From Morella rubra (lineage: Eukaryota > Streptophyta > Magnoliopsida > Fagales > Myricaceae): a DNA stretch of 64,000 nucleotides. Positions 45,936-59,284 of this stretch are shown piece after piece (the stretch's first letter is position 1; each line of letters opens with the position of its first letter). The translations under genes and the position numbers were made by a program. The DNA lies in the NCBI GenBank assembly GCA_003952965.2, contig CM025852.1:10048879-10112878 (forward strand), given 5' to 3'. The notes below the pieces were generated by a model that saw nothing but the letters and a program-made list of their open reading frames with translations, was not told where the DNA came from and did no database searches.

Positions 45936-47680
45936 GTCATGCGTTGCATGGCTTCCCATAGAACAAAATCAGGGATATGGGTGATAAATGCCATAACCGA
46001 TCGTTCCAGTTGACCGGATGGAAAACATCAGTTTGACTAATTTTTTCAGTGAAAGTTACTACTACCTGAAGCAATGTAACGTTTGGCGAAGCAGTGCAGT
46101 TGTGTATAAAATGGTGGCGGTCGGAAAAAAGAAAACACACAAGTTTTTTTTTGCATAAGACGTAACGCTTTCACCTCTGATTATAAAATACGAATGCCTT
46201 TGATTTTTTTTTTCCCTATATATGCCTTTGATTGTTCATGTTATCTATTACTTTGATTCTGAAAGCTAACAAGAGGACCAAAATTCTATGATATTATCTC
46301 ATGCTAATATATACAATGTAAGTTTGTTTTGAGCATTTTAATTTCTTCAAAATAATAACACAAGACACACGACTCGACCAATTAAGGTCAGGAACACATC
46401 GTTGATAGAAGGCACAAGTAGATCATTGTCCATTTATCTTTTTTTCTTTTCCTTTTTTTCTTCGTTTCCACCTATTTGATAAGTAAAACAATATGTAAAA
46501 TAGAAAGAGGAGGCGAGGAGGATGTGCTTAAATCGAGCAAGTTTAAATGAAAATCATTTGTGAAACATAGATAGCTAATAAGTGACGTGACGTCAAATGC
46601 GGCCAGCTTAATTTATTAAATATATGAAAGCATTACATGGTGATTGATCTGAATTTCTACTAAAAGTAGACCTTCTATCATTAGTTGGTTGAGAAAACAG
46701 TGTAAAACTTTAACAACCAAAATTTTTAGGTTTAGAAGTCAATCATATATTACAGAAACGGTGTAAAATTCAAGGAACAGAATGAAATTTTTTTTAGTAA
46801 CGGTGCCGGACGTGTCCAGCAAGTGGGAAGTCCAGAAAACTGAATATTTAAAACTGCATTAAAGATCCACTTGCTGTCTTCCTCTTGGGCAGACCCACGT
46901 TCTTCCCTCGCACCAAACATGGCACGTGGTGGGGGCACGCGCTTCACAAGCAAACGCACATTCGCCCACACGTCGAGCACAATGTCATCCACGCATGCCC
47001 ACGGCCTCCGCCCCGCGTTGGGTGGACAACCCACCGTGATTCATGCGGTGCCACCGTCTCCACCTGCCCAATTCAATATCATTCAATTTTTTTTTTCTAA
47101 GTAACATCAATTCAATATCATTCTTAATGTTTTCAAGTTTTCGGGATCCAATGTCCCTTATATAGTTATATGTGCTGGCATTGACCATCTCGGTTATCTC
47201 ACGTTTTTTTTTTCTTTTTTCTAGAAAAAGAATCAAGATTAATATCACGTTTCTAGTGTCTAGCAAATGCCTTCAAGAAAAAAAAAAAAAAAAACCTTAA
47301 AACATAGAAAGGAAAAACCCAGTTGTCGTAATTAATATAAAAAGAAATTTTTTAAGAAAGCAAAATATCTTACCAAATATATTGCAAGCCATCAATTCCA
47401 CACCACCTAGATTTACTGAGGCATGACTTTTAGTCTTCTAACCAATCCCCTCGATTTACAAAGGGTTTGAGTCGATAGTCAAATTAGGCTTTTCTAAAAT
47501 CAGCTCATTTCAATCGGTTTTTTAGTCGGTTTTGATTGACCCGATTGGTTTCAGTCTATAATAGAACCCTAATGATAAATATTTTTGTCCTTTTCTCTGT
47601 ATTTTCATCCCTAGCAAAGGTTACTGTTCTCATAAATTCATAATAATCTGTCTCCTTATTAATTTAGATAAAACTTACTT
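45936..47680. other. Gene-poor spacer
   Basis: Includes a GC-richer island at 46800-47080 with open frames on both strands but no recognised protein, and an A run at 47277-47295. A diverged foldback part begins near 47690. Confidence 0.45.
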
Positions 47681-47925
47681 TCGTACTAAATTAATGTTAT
47701 TTTGAGATCTAAATTATTAATTTCATTACATTTCACAGTCAAACAATTAAGATTTTGTCACATTCTTATTTTTCTTCATTTCAACTATAAGACTAGATTA
47801 AAAAATACATATTAATAAATTTTGATAATTTGAGGACTAAAAATATGATAAAATTAGAAATTTCTATCATAACATGTAACATGGGAGAGATTTTTTCTAT
47901 TAAAAGCTCTTTGCTTTATATATCA

Positions 47926-50900
47926 CTAATAGTATTCCATGGGTGTCTCGGGACAACTTTCATGATCCGATGCAACTTCTCTACTAAATGGTGGGGGAAC
48001 AAAGGGAGGGGGAGTACATCTTAACAATGCCCAATTGACTCCATGAAAGAAGGGGTGGTGCTTAATGGCCGACGCACCCATGGTGCACCCTAGTCGCCTG
48101 CCGGGCTCTTTCACCAATAGTTGGGATATGAGGTCCTTAGCCGTAGCCGGCACGGCGGGCTCTTTTGGGAACTCGAGGGCTCGAGCCACGATATTAGCTA
48201 GTGTCAGCTCGTTGTCCAGTCCCCTAAACGGCGTCACCCCATAAAACAGTTCAAACATAAATATCCCAAGTGTCCACCAATCCACAGCACTCCCGTGACC
48301 TTCGCCGGACACAATCTCAGGCGCCAAATACTCGTGGGTCCCGACGAAGGACATGGACCGGACATCCATGGGCTCGGCCACAAATTCGGGCCCACCACGT
48401 TGGCCCAGTTTCTTCTTCCGCTTCCGCCTGGGGTGGAAACAGGATACTGCCGGGACTATACAGTTGGGAATAATGCATGAAGTTGAGGTGAAGGGAGGTG
48501 GATCGATCGTACAGTCTTTCTGTGGGACCGGAGTGGTTGGCTTTTGATCAGAAACGATCTGAGGCGTCGATGTTGCGCTGTCGCATTTTAAGGAAAGATC
48601 GAAGTCGGTGAGCATGATGTGGCCGTCCGATCGAACGAGCACATTTTCGGGTTTCAGATCACGGTATACAATCCCCAGCATGTGAAGGTATTCTAGAGCT
48701 ACCACCACCTCTGATGCGTAGAATCTGGAGACAGAAAGTAGACTTATTAAGGTTATTAATTTAATCCACCGGTTAATCACAAACTTAATCAACTAAATTA
48801 ATTTAACATAGACAAGATTAGCAAGAATAGAACAAGAACATTGTTACGCCCCGTTCACAATATTTTAAAATCATTAGTTTTTGTCGCGTATCAACAACAT
48901 AGGCTCTTGAGTTTTGTTTTGTTATAACCATGCAGACCCTTGATTAACGGATGTATTACTTGACCTTTCCCCACAAACTTTTATATAAAAAAAATGGTAA
49001 AAAAATAAAGTTTTAAGAAGAAGATTATTTAAAGGGATCAAAATGCTCTACAATTTTATACCCGACAAATTACAAGATACACTACAAAGACAAAGTCAGA
49101 TAGACAAAGATATAGACACTATGTAGACTCATAATGCCTGAAATTTTATAAAGGCAATACTAAAGAATATAAGATACATCTGATGTGCTTATCTCTATCA
49201 GAATTGTACTATGCATTGAATGTTGTATGACCACAATGTTCGGTAATTAATACAAGCAACATTAGACGTTGTTGAGTCCACGTGCTATATTTTTTCATAT
49301 CAAGATTGTCTCTAATTTTTTGCCCCAATTGAATCATCCAATTCAAAAAGTGATAAACATAACATATAAGTCCCACAACATCTATTATGTTGTGTCTATC
49401 TCTCTCTCCAAATTAGATCATCTAATTTAGAAAGTAAATTAGAGACTATCTCTATCCCATTTTCTCTCTCTCCAAATTGGACTATGGAATAGTAAATTAG
49501 AGAGATTCTTGTCCAACTTTTAAAAAAACCAACCATATAGGGCAATTGAAATTAAAAGAAGAAAGGATACAATCTGTCATATAAGTCTAGGATGTCTAAA
49601 ACGATGCAATATATGTGCTGCACTCAATTGGTAATCATGTTGTCTGCTTTCTATATATGTAAGATCAGCCAAGTTTCACGTCATTGCCAAATTATACTGC
49701 AAATCTTGTAGGACCATGTTACCAGAAAATTCTTCTTTCAGTTTCCAAATGTGTTTGGGACCTCTTATATACCAAGGATTCGTGATCTTTTCTTACCGGA
49801 TTCTCTCATACACTTTCCATAAGTAATCCAACCGTTGCAAATCAAATTATCATCAAGATCCGACCACTAATTCTATTGACGAACAGGATGACAAAGAAGA
49901 AAAAGAAACAAAGGACTAAAATAATCAAACAGATGTTGGATGCAAAAGGTATGGGGGAAAAAGGCAAAGAAAGAAAGATGTTTAAAAATTTTTTAGGTGC
50001 TCTAGAAGTAAAGATAGAGCCAAAAGACTAGAATCGAGACGGGGCCAGAAACCCATAGAGTAAACATGGGGTCACAATAGTTTGAGGATAATATACAAAA
50101 ATAAAAAATAAAAGAATTCCAGAAATTCCGCAAAAGCAAACGGAGCCCAGAAGCACGACACAGGAAACTCGGATTCCCTCACCGTCTCATTGGCCCGACG
50201 ACCATCTAAAAGACCAACCACTTGGAATTAATTAAAAAAAATTGTATGATAATTTTGTTTACTACAATAATAGTGCCCTAAGATGGCCATGTTTGCCACA
50301 AACTAATATAAGTACGTCTATGCATGGCCAGGCCACAAACAACCCACTTCAATCTCTTCGACGAGGATGTTTTGTAAAGTTTAATTTAAAAAAAAATATA
50401 CATAATAATTAAAATTTACACTATTTAATATACTAAATAAAGTTTCGAGAATCATAAATGTTAGAACGCAGGTCCATCTGCTATTTTTATTTATTTTGGT
50501 GTGTAATTCGAAATTTCAAATCTCTATGAGTGTTAATTGGGAACTAGAAAGAATTTTTTTATTAAAAAATTAGAAATTCCTAATTAATGCGGTTAATACT
50601 AAATCGAATCCCTAATTAAGAACGGCATTTCCCCCGCCTGAGCCGGGGCCGGCTTTGCCCGAACATTAGTGTCTGAGCAGTTGACCTTCCAAATCTCTAT
50701 AGGTCAGCATAGGAAAGAGACCGACGAGTGGTATTTGTGTAATATTGGCGTGGTAGAGCCCTAGTGGCTAGATTGCCTCTAGGCATATGGAGGAATTACC
50801 GACGGCTTAGAAAGTAATATGAAACTCAGTGAATTCGTGTACGCGTCCAGATCCTATTCGCTGGCAGTTTACGAGAAAGTCAACGGAAGGAAAATTTCGA

Positions 50901-51929
50901 TCTGGCGGAGTTTGTGGAAATCCAAATCTGATCTGAGTTTTCGGGAATCTCGAGCTCACGTGGGCCTTAGCGCAGCTGATTTTTCCTCTCAGGCTTATTG
51001 CACCTCGAACCAAAAGAATCTCGTGTGGGACTGTTCACACCGTAAGTCTTCTGTACACCCTATTACCCAAAACGACGTAAGAGAACAATGACAACCAGTG
51101 GGCCCCACTCATGACAGCCACTGTTCTGCCAGGTGATGGCCCCCGCCGTCGATCAATTCCTTTCGACGTCGTTTCTGAAACGCTCGTCGTCGCGCGTACT
51201 CAGGGGAGACAGACAGACAGACAGACAGACAGACAGGCAGACTCGGAAATCTCTATTCTCTTGTAGTTCAAATAATGAAACAGATTTTTGAATTTCATCT
51301 TTCGCGTTGGTCAGTAAAAGAAAAAGGGAGAGTTGTCGATAAGGTGCGCACCTGACTGCAGATTCGTGGTATCGCTTCGAGGGCTGTCGTTGTCGGAGCA
51401 TGTGGAGATCACCGCCGGGGCAGAACTCGGTCAAGAGACAGAGCCACTTAGCTGCGTCGATACTTGCGTAGAGCGTCGGCAAGAACGGATGGTCCAGCAT
51501 TTCGAGGATTTCCCTCTCGGTCCTCGCCCGCCCTTCTTTGCTCCGGCTCACCAGCTCCTTCTTATCCATCACCTTGGCAGCAAAGAGGCATCCCGAAGAG
51601 CCCGCTGGGACGGACTTCAGCTCAGCGAGGTAGACGGAACCGATGTCGCCGGAACCGAGTCGGAGGGTGAAACGGAGGTCCGAGAGGTCGAGCAGGCGAC
51701 TCGGGCACTCGGATCGGATCCGCTGTATGGCAGACAAGCAGGGATCAGAGGAGGGCGCGTGCGGCTTGATGGTGGACCCAACTGAGCGGGAGGAGGCTGT
51801 GAGGGTAGCCTCAGAGCCGGAGCTGGTGCTGCGGTTGATGTCGGCTGTAGTGGTGGTGTTCGTTGTGGTAGTCGAGGTGAAACTGAGGCTCTGGAGGTCG
51901 TCAGCTAAGTCGTCGAGCCACGGCTCCAT
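47926..51929 (-). CDS. AGC VIIIa Ser/Thr kinase, PINOID/D6PK-like
   Basis: Exons 51929-51352 and 48724-47926 join at AG|A (residue 193) to give 458 residues. Kinase parts: glycine loop LGSGDIGSV (91-99), lysine K119, helix-C glutamate E138, catalytic HRD variant YRDLKPEN (D215), and DFD in place of DFG (D233-D235), the mark of plant AGC VIII kinases. An insert with PRRKRKKK then precedes [11 protein letters not shown]. Such basic inserts bind membrane lipids in this family. These kinases phosphorylate PIN auxin exporters. The serine/threonine-rich N-terminus ([15 protein letters not shown]) resembles WAG and PINOID2 types. The C-terminus ends PMEYY, not the usual FDYF/FEFF that docks PDK1. 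I lean to PINOID2-like but cannot exclude a D6PK-like member. The start is the first ATG in frame. Confidence 0.88.
49270..49520. mobile_element. MITE copy in the kinase intron
   Basis: TTGTCTCTAATTTTTTGCCC and AGTAAATTAGAGAGATTCTT are inverted ends; GTTGTGTCTATCTCTCTCTC is the family's inner motif, as at 30.3 and 61.0 kb. Confidence 0.55.
51208..51240. repeat. (GACA)n microsatellite
   Basis: About eight AGAC/GACA units, one altered (GGCAG), in the kinase intron about 110 bases from the donor. Confidence 0.95.
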
Positions 51930-52635
51930 TTTTGCGCGCAGATAAAAGAGAGGGAGCAAGAGAGCGAGTCAGAGTCCTCTACTGGGGAGAGAGTGGGGGG
52001 AGGTTTTGAAGGGTGGGGAAGTGGGTTGGGGGATCGGGTTTTGGGCCGAATAAGTGAGTTTGGGCCTTGCGGGGCTGCCTAGGCGGAACCTCGATCGGCA
52101 TTAAGGGCCACTGCTTTCAAAATCCCTCACTTCTGACAAAGTTTCATTCTTTTTCTTTTCCCGTGAAAGTGACGCCGTTTGGGCTAGAAAATATGTTGCC
52201 TACGGAGTAAGCTACTTGTGTGGTCCTCTTTTCCAAAACAAAAAAAAGCTACCCATGTGGTCCTAAACAAAAATAGAGCTATTGGTCTGATTGGCATATT
52301 TACCCTTTTGTCTTTAATGAGAAAATTCGTTTGCACTTTTTTTTGCACAAATCATGGACAAATATGGTCCAATTGAGAATGCATTCAGCAGCTAGAAGTG
52401 TATCGTCAAATTTTAAATAATTGAATCAAATCTTAACCAAATATCAACTAAATGGGGGAGTATGTGTAATGTGTGTGTGGTGGATCCAGCTCAAACATAC
52501 TAACTGTAATGTTTTATTACAAATCTATATAGCAATTTTTTTTTTTAAGATTAATAAAATATTCTATTAAAAACGAAGAAAGAAGAAGTAACGGAAGATA
52601 CAATTAGAAGCCTTATCGAAAATGGAAAAATCTTA
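51930..52635. other. Upstream region of the AGC kinase
   Basis: The first 100 bases are CT-rich on the minus strand and fit a leader. No TATA box stands out. The rest is AT-rich. Confidence 0.5.
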
Positions 52636-52830
52636 ATCTACCTGGATAACTCAAGTGTTAACAGAGGCTGAAAGTATGGATTTAGGCGCACATTCAAAAG
52701 TTCAAATCACTACTTAGAGAATTTATACTGACATTAAACCTAATTCATGAGATATTGGGTTAAATCCATCTAAGCCGAATGCACATAAATGAGTGTCTGA
52801 ATTTTCTCTCATTACCAAAAAAAAAAAAGA
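52636..52830 (+). mobile_element. SINE-like element
   Basis: A tRNA-like A-box region (TGGATAACTCAAGTGTTAAC) and B-box (AGTTCAAATCAC) stand about 45 bases apart, and an A run ends it at 52819-52830. Target repeats are not evident. Confidence 0.55.
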
Positions 52831-52849
52831 AGGAAACACTTCATTTTTT

Positions 52850-53045
52850 ACCCCCAAATTATTAGATAAATGTCATTTTTTAGTTAAAATTATCAATTTC
52901 ATCACATTCAATCATTTTAAATAAGATATGATAGTTAAATTTATGTCATATAGCTTATTTTTGATAATTTGAACGGTAAAATTATATTAAAAAGAGTAAA
53001 TTAAAATTAATTTTAATAATTGGAAGGGAAGGTAATGAAATTTTT
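52850..53045. repeat. Foldback-family fragment
   Basis: CCCCCAAATTATTAGATAAA is partly inverted as TTTTAATAATTGGAAGGGAA. Same type as at 47.7-47.85 kb. Confidence 0.45.
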
Positions 53046-54480
53046 TCAATAATTAAGGGTGGAAACGTGAAAATTTTGCTGTAAAAAATAAAAATAAAGC
53101 TGAACAATAAACTACCGTTGAACTGCTAGAACACGACTGTCGAACTGCTGTCCTAAAATCCAAACAGACTACCCCCGGTTCAGCGGTTCTGCCATCACTA
53201 TCACTTATCACAGGCTGTGTATTCAAAACCGACATGGAAGGAGTGTCAGTGGACTAGCAAACATACATCCGTCCGTCGAGATGATAGCTGGCAAGCGAAA
53301 CGCGTTCGTTTGTCAATGTCAAAGTAAAAGCATTTGATTCGCCCCGGTTCGGTTTTGGATCACACCGATGTTATAACTGCCCTTTATGCATGGAGCTACT
53401 CGGTTGCCGGTTGGGTCTGGTATAATGTCACTGTCCTGTCCGTTAATTACGTAAACAAAGGAACATAACCATCTTTTTCATCTCCTTATCTCTTGTTTCC
53501 TTCGTACGTCGCAACCCATAACGCCCCCCACTTAATAATAAGCATTATTTTAACGTACTATATTTCATACTATATTTCATGTCACTATCAATTTTTTTTA
53601 TTTAATCTGGTGTTCAGATAGTTACGCCCATTTCGTCTAATTTTAAATTCTGTGTCACTTACGATTAATAACATTACGAGATTTTAAACTTGAAATTTTA
53701 GAAAAAAATAAACCATCAAAACTCAAGCCTTAACCACTTAGACTAATCTCTTAGAATTCTATCTCATATTAGTTGTTATTACTATCACGATACCAACCTT
53801 TTTAATTAGTATTAAAAAAAGATAAATTCACTTTAATTATTGAAGTCTCGACACTTTAAAAAATATTCATTTTGTTATATTACACCTATTAATTACTAGT
53901 TTTTAATATTTTGTATGTTCAGTTAAATTTTGATTTTCTAATCAATTTAGATAGAAAGTAATTTTTTAGCACTTGAAAATGATAATTTTATTCCCATACT
54001 GTTTTTGGTGGCTACAGTTTTTACGAGGATAGAATCATTTTAGAGATAAAAAAATCAATTTTTGTTCAAATTGATAAAAAATCAAAATCAAAATCAATTT
54101 ACGTAATCTTGGAAGTCTGGATTTTTCTGTTTGGATGAATATAGGAAGATTTCACATTTTGGCGCATAGATTAACGTGACACAACATTTACAAAATTCGA
54201 CCTAGGGGAACAAAGTTTCTTCACTCAGACCCCAATAGATTTATATGCGTGTTGTATTATGGCTGTTTTTTGGTTGGGTTGCTAGATTCGACATCCTCGT
54301 ATTTGGTTGGACCAAAATCCAGCCAAGAGAGAACGGCCCAAAAATGCTTTCAATTTTAGTTTTAGACATCGCCACTTCGTTTTTTTTTTTCCTCAACCGA
54401 CATCCACTTATCTGCTCTTTCTTGTCGTTGCTCTTTTGTGTGTGCGTATATATATATATATATATATGGATTTTAAATAA
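53046..54480. other. Intergenic, no gene seen
   Basis: Contains a GC-richer stretch at 53100-53420 without a known protein, and a (TA)n run at 54447-54468. Part of a foldback-type repeat near 53825-54000. Confidence 0.5.
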
Positions 54481-54489
54481 TGTTTCAAA

Positions 54490-54950
54490 TATTTTAAAAT
54501 TAAAAAATAAATATACCTTACATTCAAATTATTATTTTTATCATATTACATTTATCAACTACGAATTTTGAAAGGCTTTGCAATATCGTTAAAATTTTTT
54601 GTCAATTCAAAGGAAAGTGATTTTTTACCACATGAAATGACAATTTATCCTCATAAGTTTCTTAACGGTGACATTTTATTGTAATTTTGGAGGAAAAAAA
54701 ATCACTTTCCATTAAAATTGACAAAAATTTTAATAACAACAAAGGTCTGAAAATTAATAGACAGTGGATGTAATCTGATAACATAAATATAGTTTGGTGT
54801 GTATGGTTTATTTTTTATCCAATTCTTATTTTAATTTAACGAAAATCATTTTATCTAAGGTGCAATGTGACAACATAAGTAATTTTAGGGTAAAATATAT
54901 GCAGTTAGTAATTTAGGGTATAAAGTTTTAATTACCTCATCATTCGGAGC
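54490..54950. repeat. Foldback element
   Basis: Left and right parts are inverted around GTGATTTTTTACCACATGAA / AAAAAATCACTTTCCATTAA, with TATTAATTTTCAGACC-type arm ends. Non-coding. Confidence 0.5.
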
Positions 54951-56890
54951 AGAAAAGTGTATCTAATCCTTAAATTAATTAAGCTAACTATAAAATTTTG
55001 AAATAGGTTGAATAATGCATGATAAACAGGCAAATTTGTTAAAGACTCTGACAAGTCCACCTCAGATGAATAGCGTCGAATTGGCTCGATAAAAAAAGAA
55101 ATGGATAGTATCTGATTCGGAGCCGAACTTCCCTCCTGCCCGCCGGCCAGCTGGCTGTTAAAAGGGAGACTACAGTCTGCATGCGCTCAAGTTCATTAGG
55201 TTTTTGCATGCATGCTTTTTTTTAATTTTTCTTTCTAATCAAGTTACTGATCTAGATCTCATAAATTACCCAAAAGAAGAAGTTATACAACTCATAAGAT
55301 CCATTAGAGTTAACGAAGCCCACTCACCCTCTGACAAGGGCGTCTCTAAGCATAGACAGTCTAGAAGGTTTCTTAATTCTTACTTTATCCATCTTTTTAT
55401 TATTTTCTTCACCAATTTTTCCTTATCTTTCTACTTTGAATGTCTATCCTTCATTCTTTGTAGCTCACTTCTCAATTGATATCATATCTAAGATCTACTA
55501 TGATGCAAGAAAGATTAAATGATTAACTATATTATCAATTGAAAATGATCTTATTGACAAATCTTAAATGCAAAATTTTGACAAGTAATTTTACATCTCA
55601 AAAAATAAGAAGAATAATTTTTAACTAAAATTTATTGATATTTTTAAATTTTTTTATATAATAATTTATAATTTATTATAAAAAACCTCATTTTATGATT
55701 TTGCCTGAGTCCCCATTTATCTCATAGACAGCTCTGCCCTCCAAAATGGCAGAAATGCTATAATACCGCTTGCCGTTATTCCTTTCTAATCCTCCTCAAT
55801 TCTACAACCACAAAACAAAAAAGTGAAGCTTAATCACCGGGAGGTATTCTGCTAGTAAAACTTTCTTACAAGTAGTCTCCCTTGAGTGAATGCACAAGCT
55901 TCCGACATCTCATTTACATGTACGGTTAACTTAAGGACTCGTCTAATGGCAGCGTAACGCGAATTAATACCTAAATACTCGATACAATTTGTCACGTGTT
56001 TAGATGTTTTGTCTACTAGTTACTGAACTGTAAATCTGCCATTTATTTCAAAGTTAAAATTATCATAATATCAGAGAAAATTTTTATTTATTTAAATTAT
56101 ATTTTGCGGAGAGCAAATGTGATGCAAAAGGCGACGTCTATTCGTGGTGATTGGTGAAACAGATGAATAAGTACTTGAACAGTTGAGACAGATACGAAAG
56201 TGAAGCAAATCATGACAAGAGCGTTCTTTGCATTCAATTTCGATGATGGGTTTTTTCGGTTTTGATGGGTTTTTCTTTGCTTTAGGCTCTTTTTTGACCA
56301 ATTATTTGTGTTAGAAATTATGGCATCTGTAACCTCATAAGCATCAGATTGATTGGCAAGATCGGGGGCTGGCCTTTTCCTTTAGAATGATGGAGAAAAA
56401 TTATCATTGCCGCTTCTGGTGCCTGCAGTCATTTGAAGAACCATGATTCATACGTAGTCTTGGTTAAAGAAATTGGATTGAATAAAAACAAAAAAATGGC
56501 ACTAATATGCAGAGAACCCAGAAGTGGAAGGAAGTTGGGAAGCTCCTGAAAGATTATTATCATTCAGAATTAGGATCATGATCCTCATGGTTGCCAAATG
56601 TGATCGACTGTTGTGTGCTGGTTGGTAACTATGAAGATCTTAATCATATCTGGCGGAGATAGTCTCTAAGGTATGGAGATTATGTTCAAATATGTTAGGT
56701 GAGCCTTTCATTCAGAATAGAAATTAGAGGGAGATTGTTGAGATCTGATTCCATCATGCTTCGAGATCGTTCCAAGAGAGGTACCCTAAATTATTGGTTT
56801 AATTCCTTCGAGATCGTTCCAAAATAGAAATTAAATGTTGATTGTAGTAGCACAGGCAATCCGGATCCTTTTATGACATGTGAAGTTATT
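54951..56890. other. Intergenic, no gene seen
   Basis: The island at 55040-55210 (GCCGGCCAGCTGGC) and the zone at 56340-56700 are less AT-rich, but I could not find a spliced frame. Confidence 0.45.
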
Positions 56891-56892
56891 AA

Positions 56893-57422
56893 GGGTTAAT
56901 TACAATTTTTTTTCTCAAACTAACCTTAGATTCTCAAATATCCCACGAACTCTAATTCGTTGCAACTCGCTCTATAAACTATACTTCTCATTGCAATTTC
57001 ATCCTTCAACCGACTGGAGCCATTATGTTGAACGGTTTTTATTCTACGTAACAAATATGTGGCATTTTCCTTACATGAAAAGATAATTTTACCTTAATTT
57101 GAGTCCTCCCTAGACTTCTACAATGCTTCTAACAATTCGCAGAGCCAAAAAAAATATGTAGTTAGCTAATTTTTTTTTATTAAAAAAAAAAAGATGACTC
57201 ACTTAGAATCTAGTTTGTCAAATTTTTCTTTTCATGCAAGTAGAATGTCACGTGGCATTTATGTAGGATGAAAACCGTTTGATATAACATTTCAGCAGGT
57301 TGGGGGATAAAATTACAACAAATATAATTTGTGAGAGGTGAGTTATAACTAGTTAAAATTTGAAGAGAATATTTGAGAATTGATTGATAGTTTGAGGAAA
57401 ATATATATATATAATTAACCCA
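56893..57422. repeat. Foldback element, about 530 bp
   Basis: Arms 56893-57090 and 57225-57422 are imperfect inverted copies (GGGTTAATTACAATTTTTTT / inverted TAATTAACCC; GTGGCATTTTCCTTACATGA / CATGCAAGTAGAATGTCACG). The centre is A/T-rich. One of the clearest members of its family here. Confidence 0.7.
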
Positions 57423-58385
57423 GTTATTAAAGATGATAGAGGATATCCTGTCAATCTTTTCGGTTAGTTTTGGGCATGGTACCAATAATGCTGCTTCTTC
57501 ATGGTTTGAATTTTTATTCCCATCTTGGTATCACTGCTTTGGATGTTGAGACTAACTCAAATCTGGTTGTTTCCTGGTTGTCATGAAGGAAAAGATGTGG
57601 GGTAGATTATTGGGAAAACATTAATTATTTCCCTTCTTGCAGGTTTTGACTAGCTCCTCGGTGCGGCAAGGGCTGAGAGAAGCCAATGTGGTCCAACGAA
57701 TTTTCTAGCAAAATACGACTGATTGGGGAACACGACTTAATGGATTGCCATGTCTACGATCCCTTGGAAATTACCTGACCTGTTTCGTATATATGGATAA
57801 ACTGAAATTACCGTATTTGCATTTGAATTGATGGTGAATTATAATGTTTATGATTAATTTGTTTTTTGTTTGAATTTTATTCTTTTGTAACCACATATTC
57901 CTTCATTATCAGTGGGAATTATTAATAAAATTTCGGAAATCTTCCTTTTAGAAAAAGAAAGAAAGAAAGTGTATATGACCCACTAGAGAAAAGTCGATAT
58001 CTGATAGCATACGCTAATGGTTTAGAAACTTTACAACTGCAGTATCTATAAATGGATCCACTTCATTAGAAAGAGAAATGCTTAAAATATCCTTATACTT
58101 AATAAATGTGATATTAACTTAGACAAAATAATAAATGTGATATTATATCCCAAACTAACACAGTTCAAGTTGTTCATCTCTCTCTCTCTCTCTCTCTCTC
58201 TTTTAATGCATTGATCTTGTTTGCTTCACTAACTTGTATTGATAGCGATATGAAATTTGATTAATGTTCAACTGTCAGGTATGTGACACTAGTAAACAAA
58301 TCCAACATTGAGGTTGCTGGACAGTTGAAGCTAGATAACTTCATTTCATTAAAATGCATGGGCGAAATTAGGTATGGATCATGAT
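57423..58385. other. Intergenic with a (TC)n microsatellite
   Basis: (TC)n, about 17 units, at 58168-58201. The rest shows no gene. Confidence 0.6.
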
Positions 58386-58394
58386 GCTCAAATC

Positions 58395-58585
58395 TCTTGT
58401 CCAAATTATAGCTGTAAATTATAGAGAGATAGACATAACATGTAGATTATACACTATTTAATATTGTTCATGTAAAGTTTCGAATAGTGTAAACTCTATA
58501 TGGCGAGATTCATATATTGTGTTTATGTCTCTTTAAATTACATAATATTTTTTAGATAAAAAATTATAAAGAATCCTCGTCCGTA
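58395..58585. mobile_element. hAT-type MITE copy
   Basis: Carries AATTATAGAGAGATAGACAT, CACTATTTAATATTGTTC and inverted AAAAATTATAAAGAATCCTC, as in the copies at 30.3 and 60.9 kb. Confidence 0.6.
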
Positions 58586-59284
58586 CAGATATAATTGCAC
58601 AATATGGTAAATGAAAAGTTTTCTTTCTTTTAAATAGCTCCTTATCAAAGAGGACACCCTGTCTGTAGGTACTGCATACCAAACAAAAAAGAGTAGAAAA
58701 AAGAAAAATTAATGCTAATGATCAAGTTTAAGCTTTAAATACACGTACGTCAGATGTTGCATTCAATCTCAGATATATCTACGGATGATACTGAATTGAA
58801 CGGCAATTTTTGGGCCATATAAAAAAAAAGGGGAGAAATTAATTATCATAAATAAAATTGTTCACATGTGTACGTGTCAGTATGGATGGATGCAAGCGGA
58901 ACTCATCAATGCCTTTCATTTCACTAGATGGTTCTCTTTAGAGACGATAAACTTTTGAATTAAATCCACTCTAAACTCAACATAGTTGAAATTTAATCAG
59001 AAAAAAGGAAAATATTTTCTCGAAAGATATTTTCTAATTAAAAAATTGAAAGATATTTTCTAATTAAAAAAATTGTTAACTCGGCGACTAGTTTTTTCCA
59101 GACAAACACACTGTTATGCCATTGTGGAACTAATCTAATCCCTCTCTTTCTTCTTTTGTTTTTTGTTTTTTTTCCCTCTAAATTTTAGAATAGAACACGT
59201 ATATCTGGTACTCATTTAAATTAACTCTAAAGTATAAGGCCTATCACTTCAATAATTACACATTCTAAAAGGATGCATTTTTTT

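Larger units (their letters stand above)
48725..51351 (-). other. 2.6-kb intron of the AGC kinase
   Basis: Donor AG|GTGCGC at 51351, acceptor TCTCCAG at 48725. Contains MITE copies (about 49044-49235, 49270-49520), AT-rich DNA and a GC-richer zone near 50630-51200. Open frames in it lie in other frames and show no domain. Confidence 0.75.

Noticed and set aside
46871..47104. Overlapping plus-strand frames in a GC-richer island
   Set aside because: Two frames overlap with no family match and no splice sites; composition effect more likely.
50819..51091. 90-codon plus-strand frame in the kinase intron
   Set aside because: Lies in the intron on the opposite strand, with no recognised domain.
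51333..51945. Three plus-strand frames of 68-150 codons
   Set aside because: Shadows of the GC-rich first kinase exon on the other strand.
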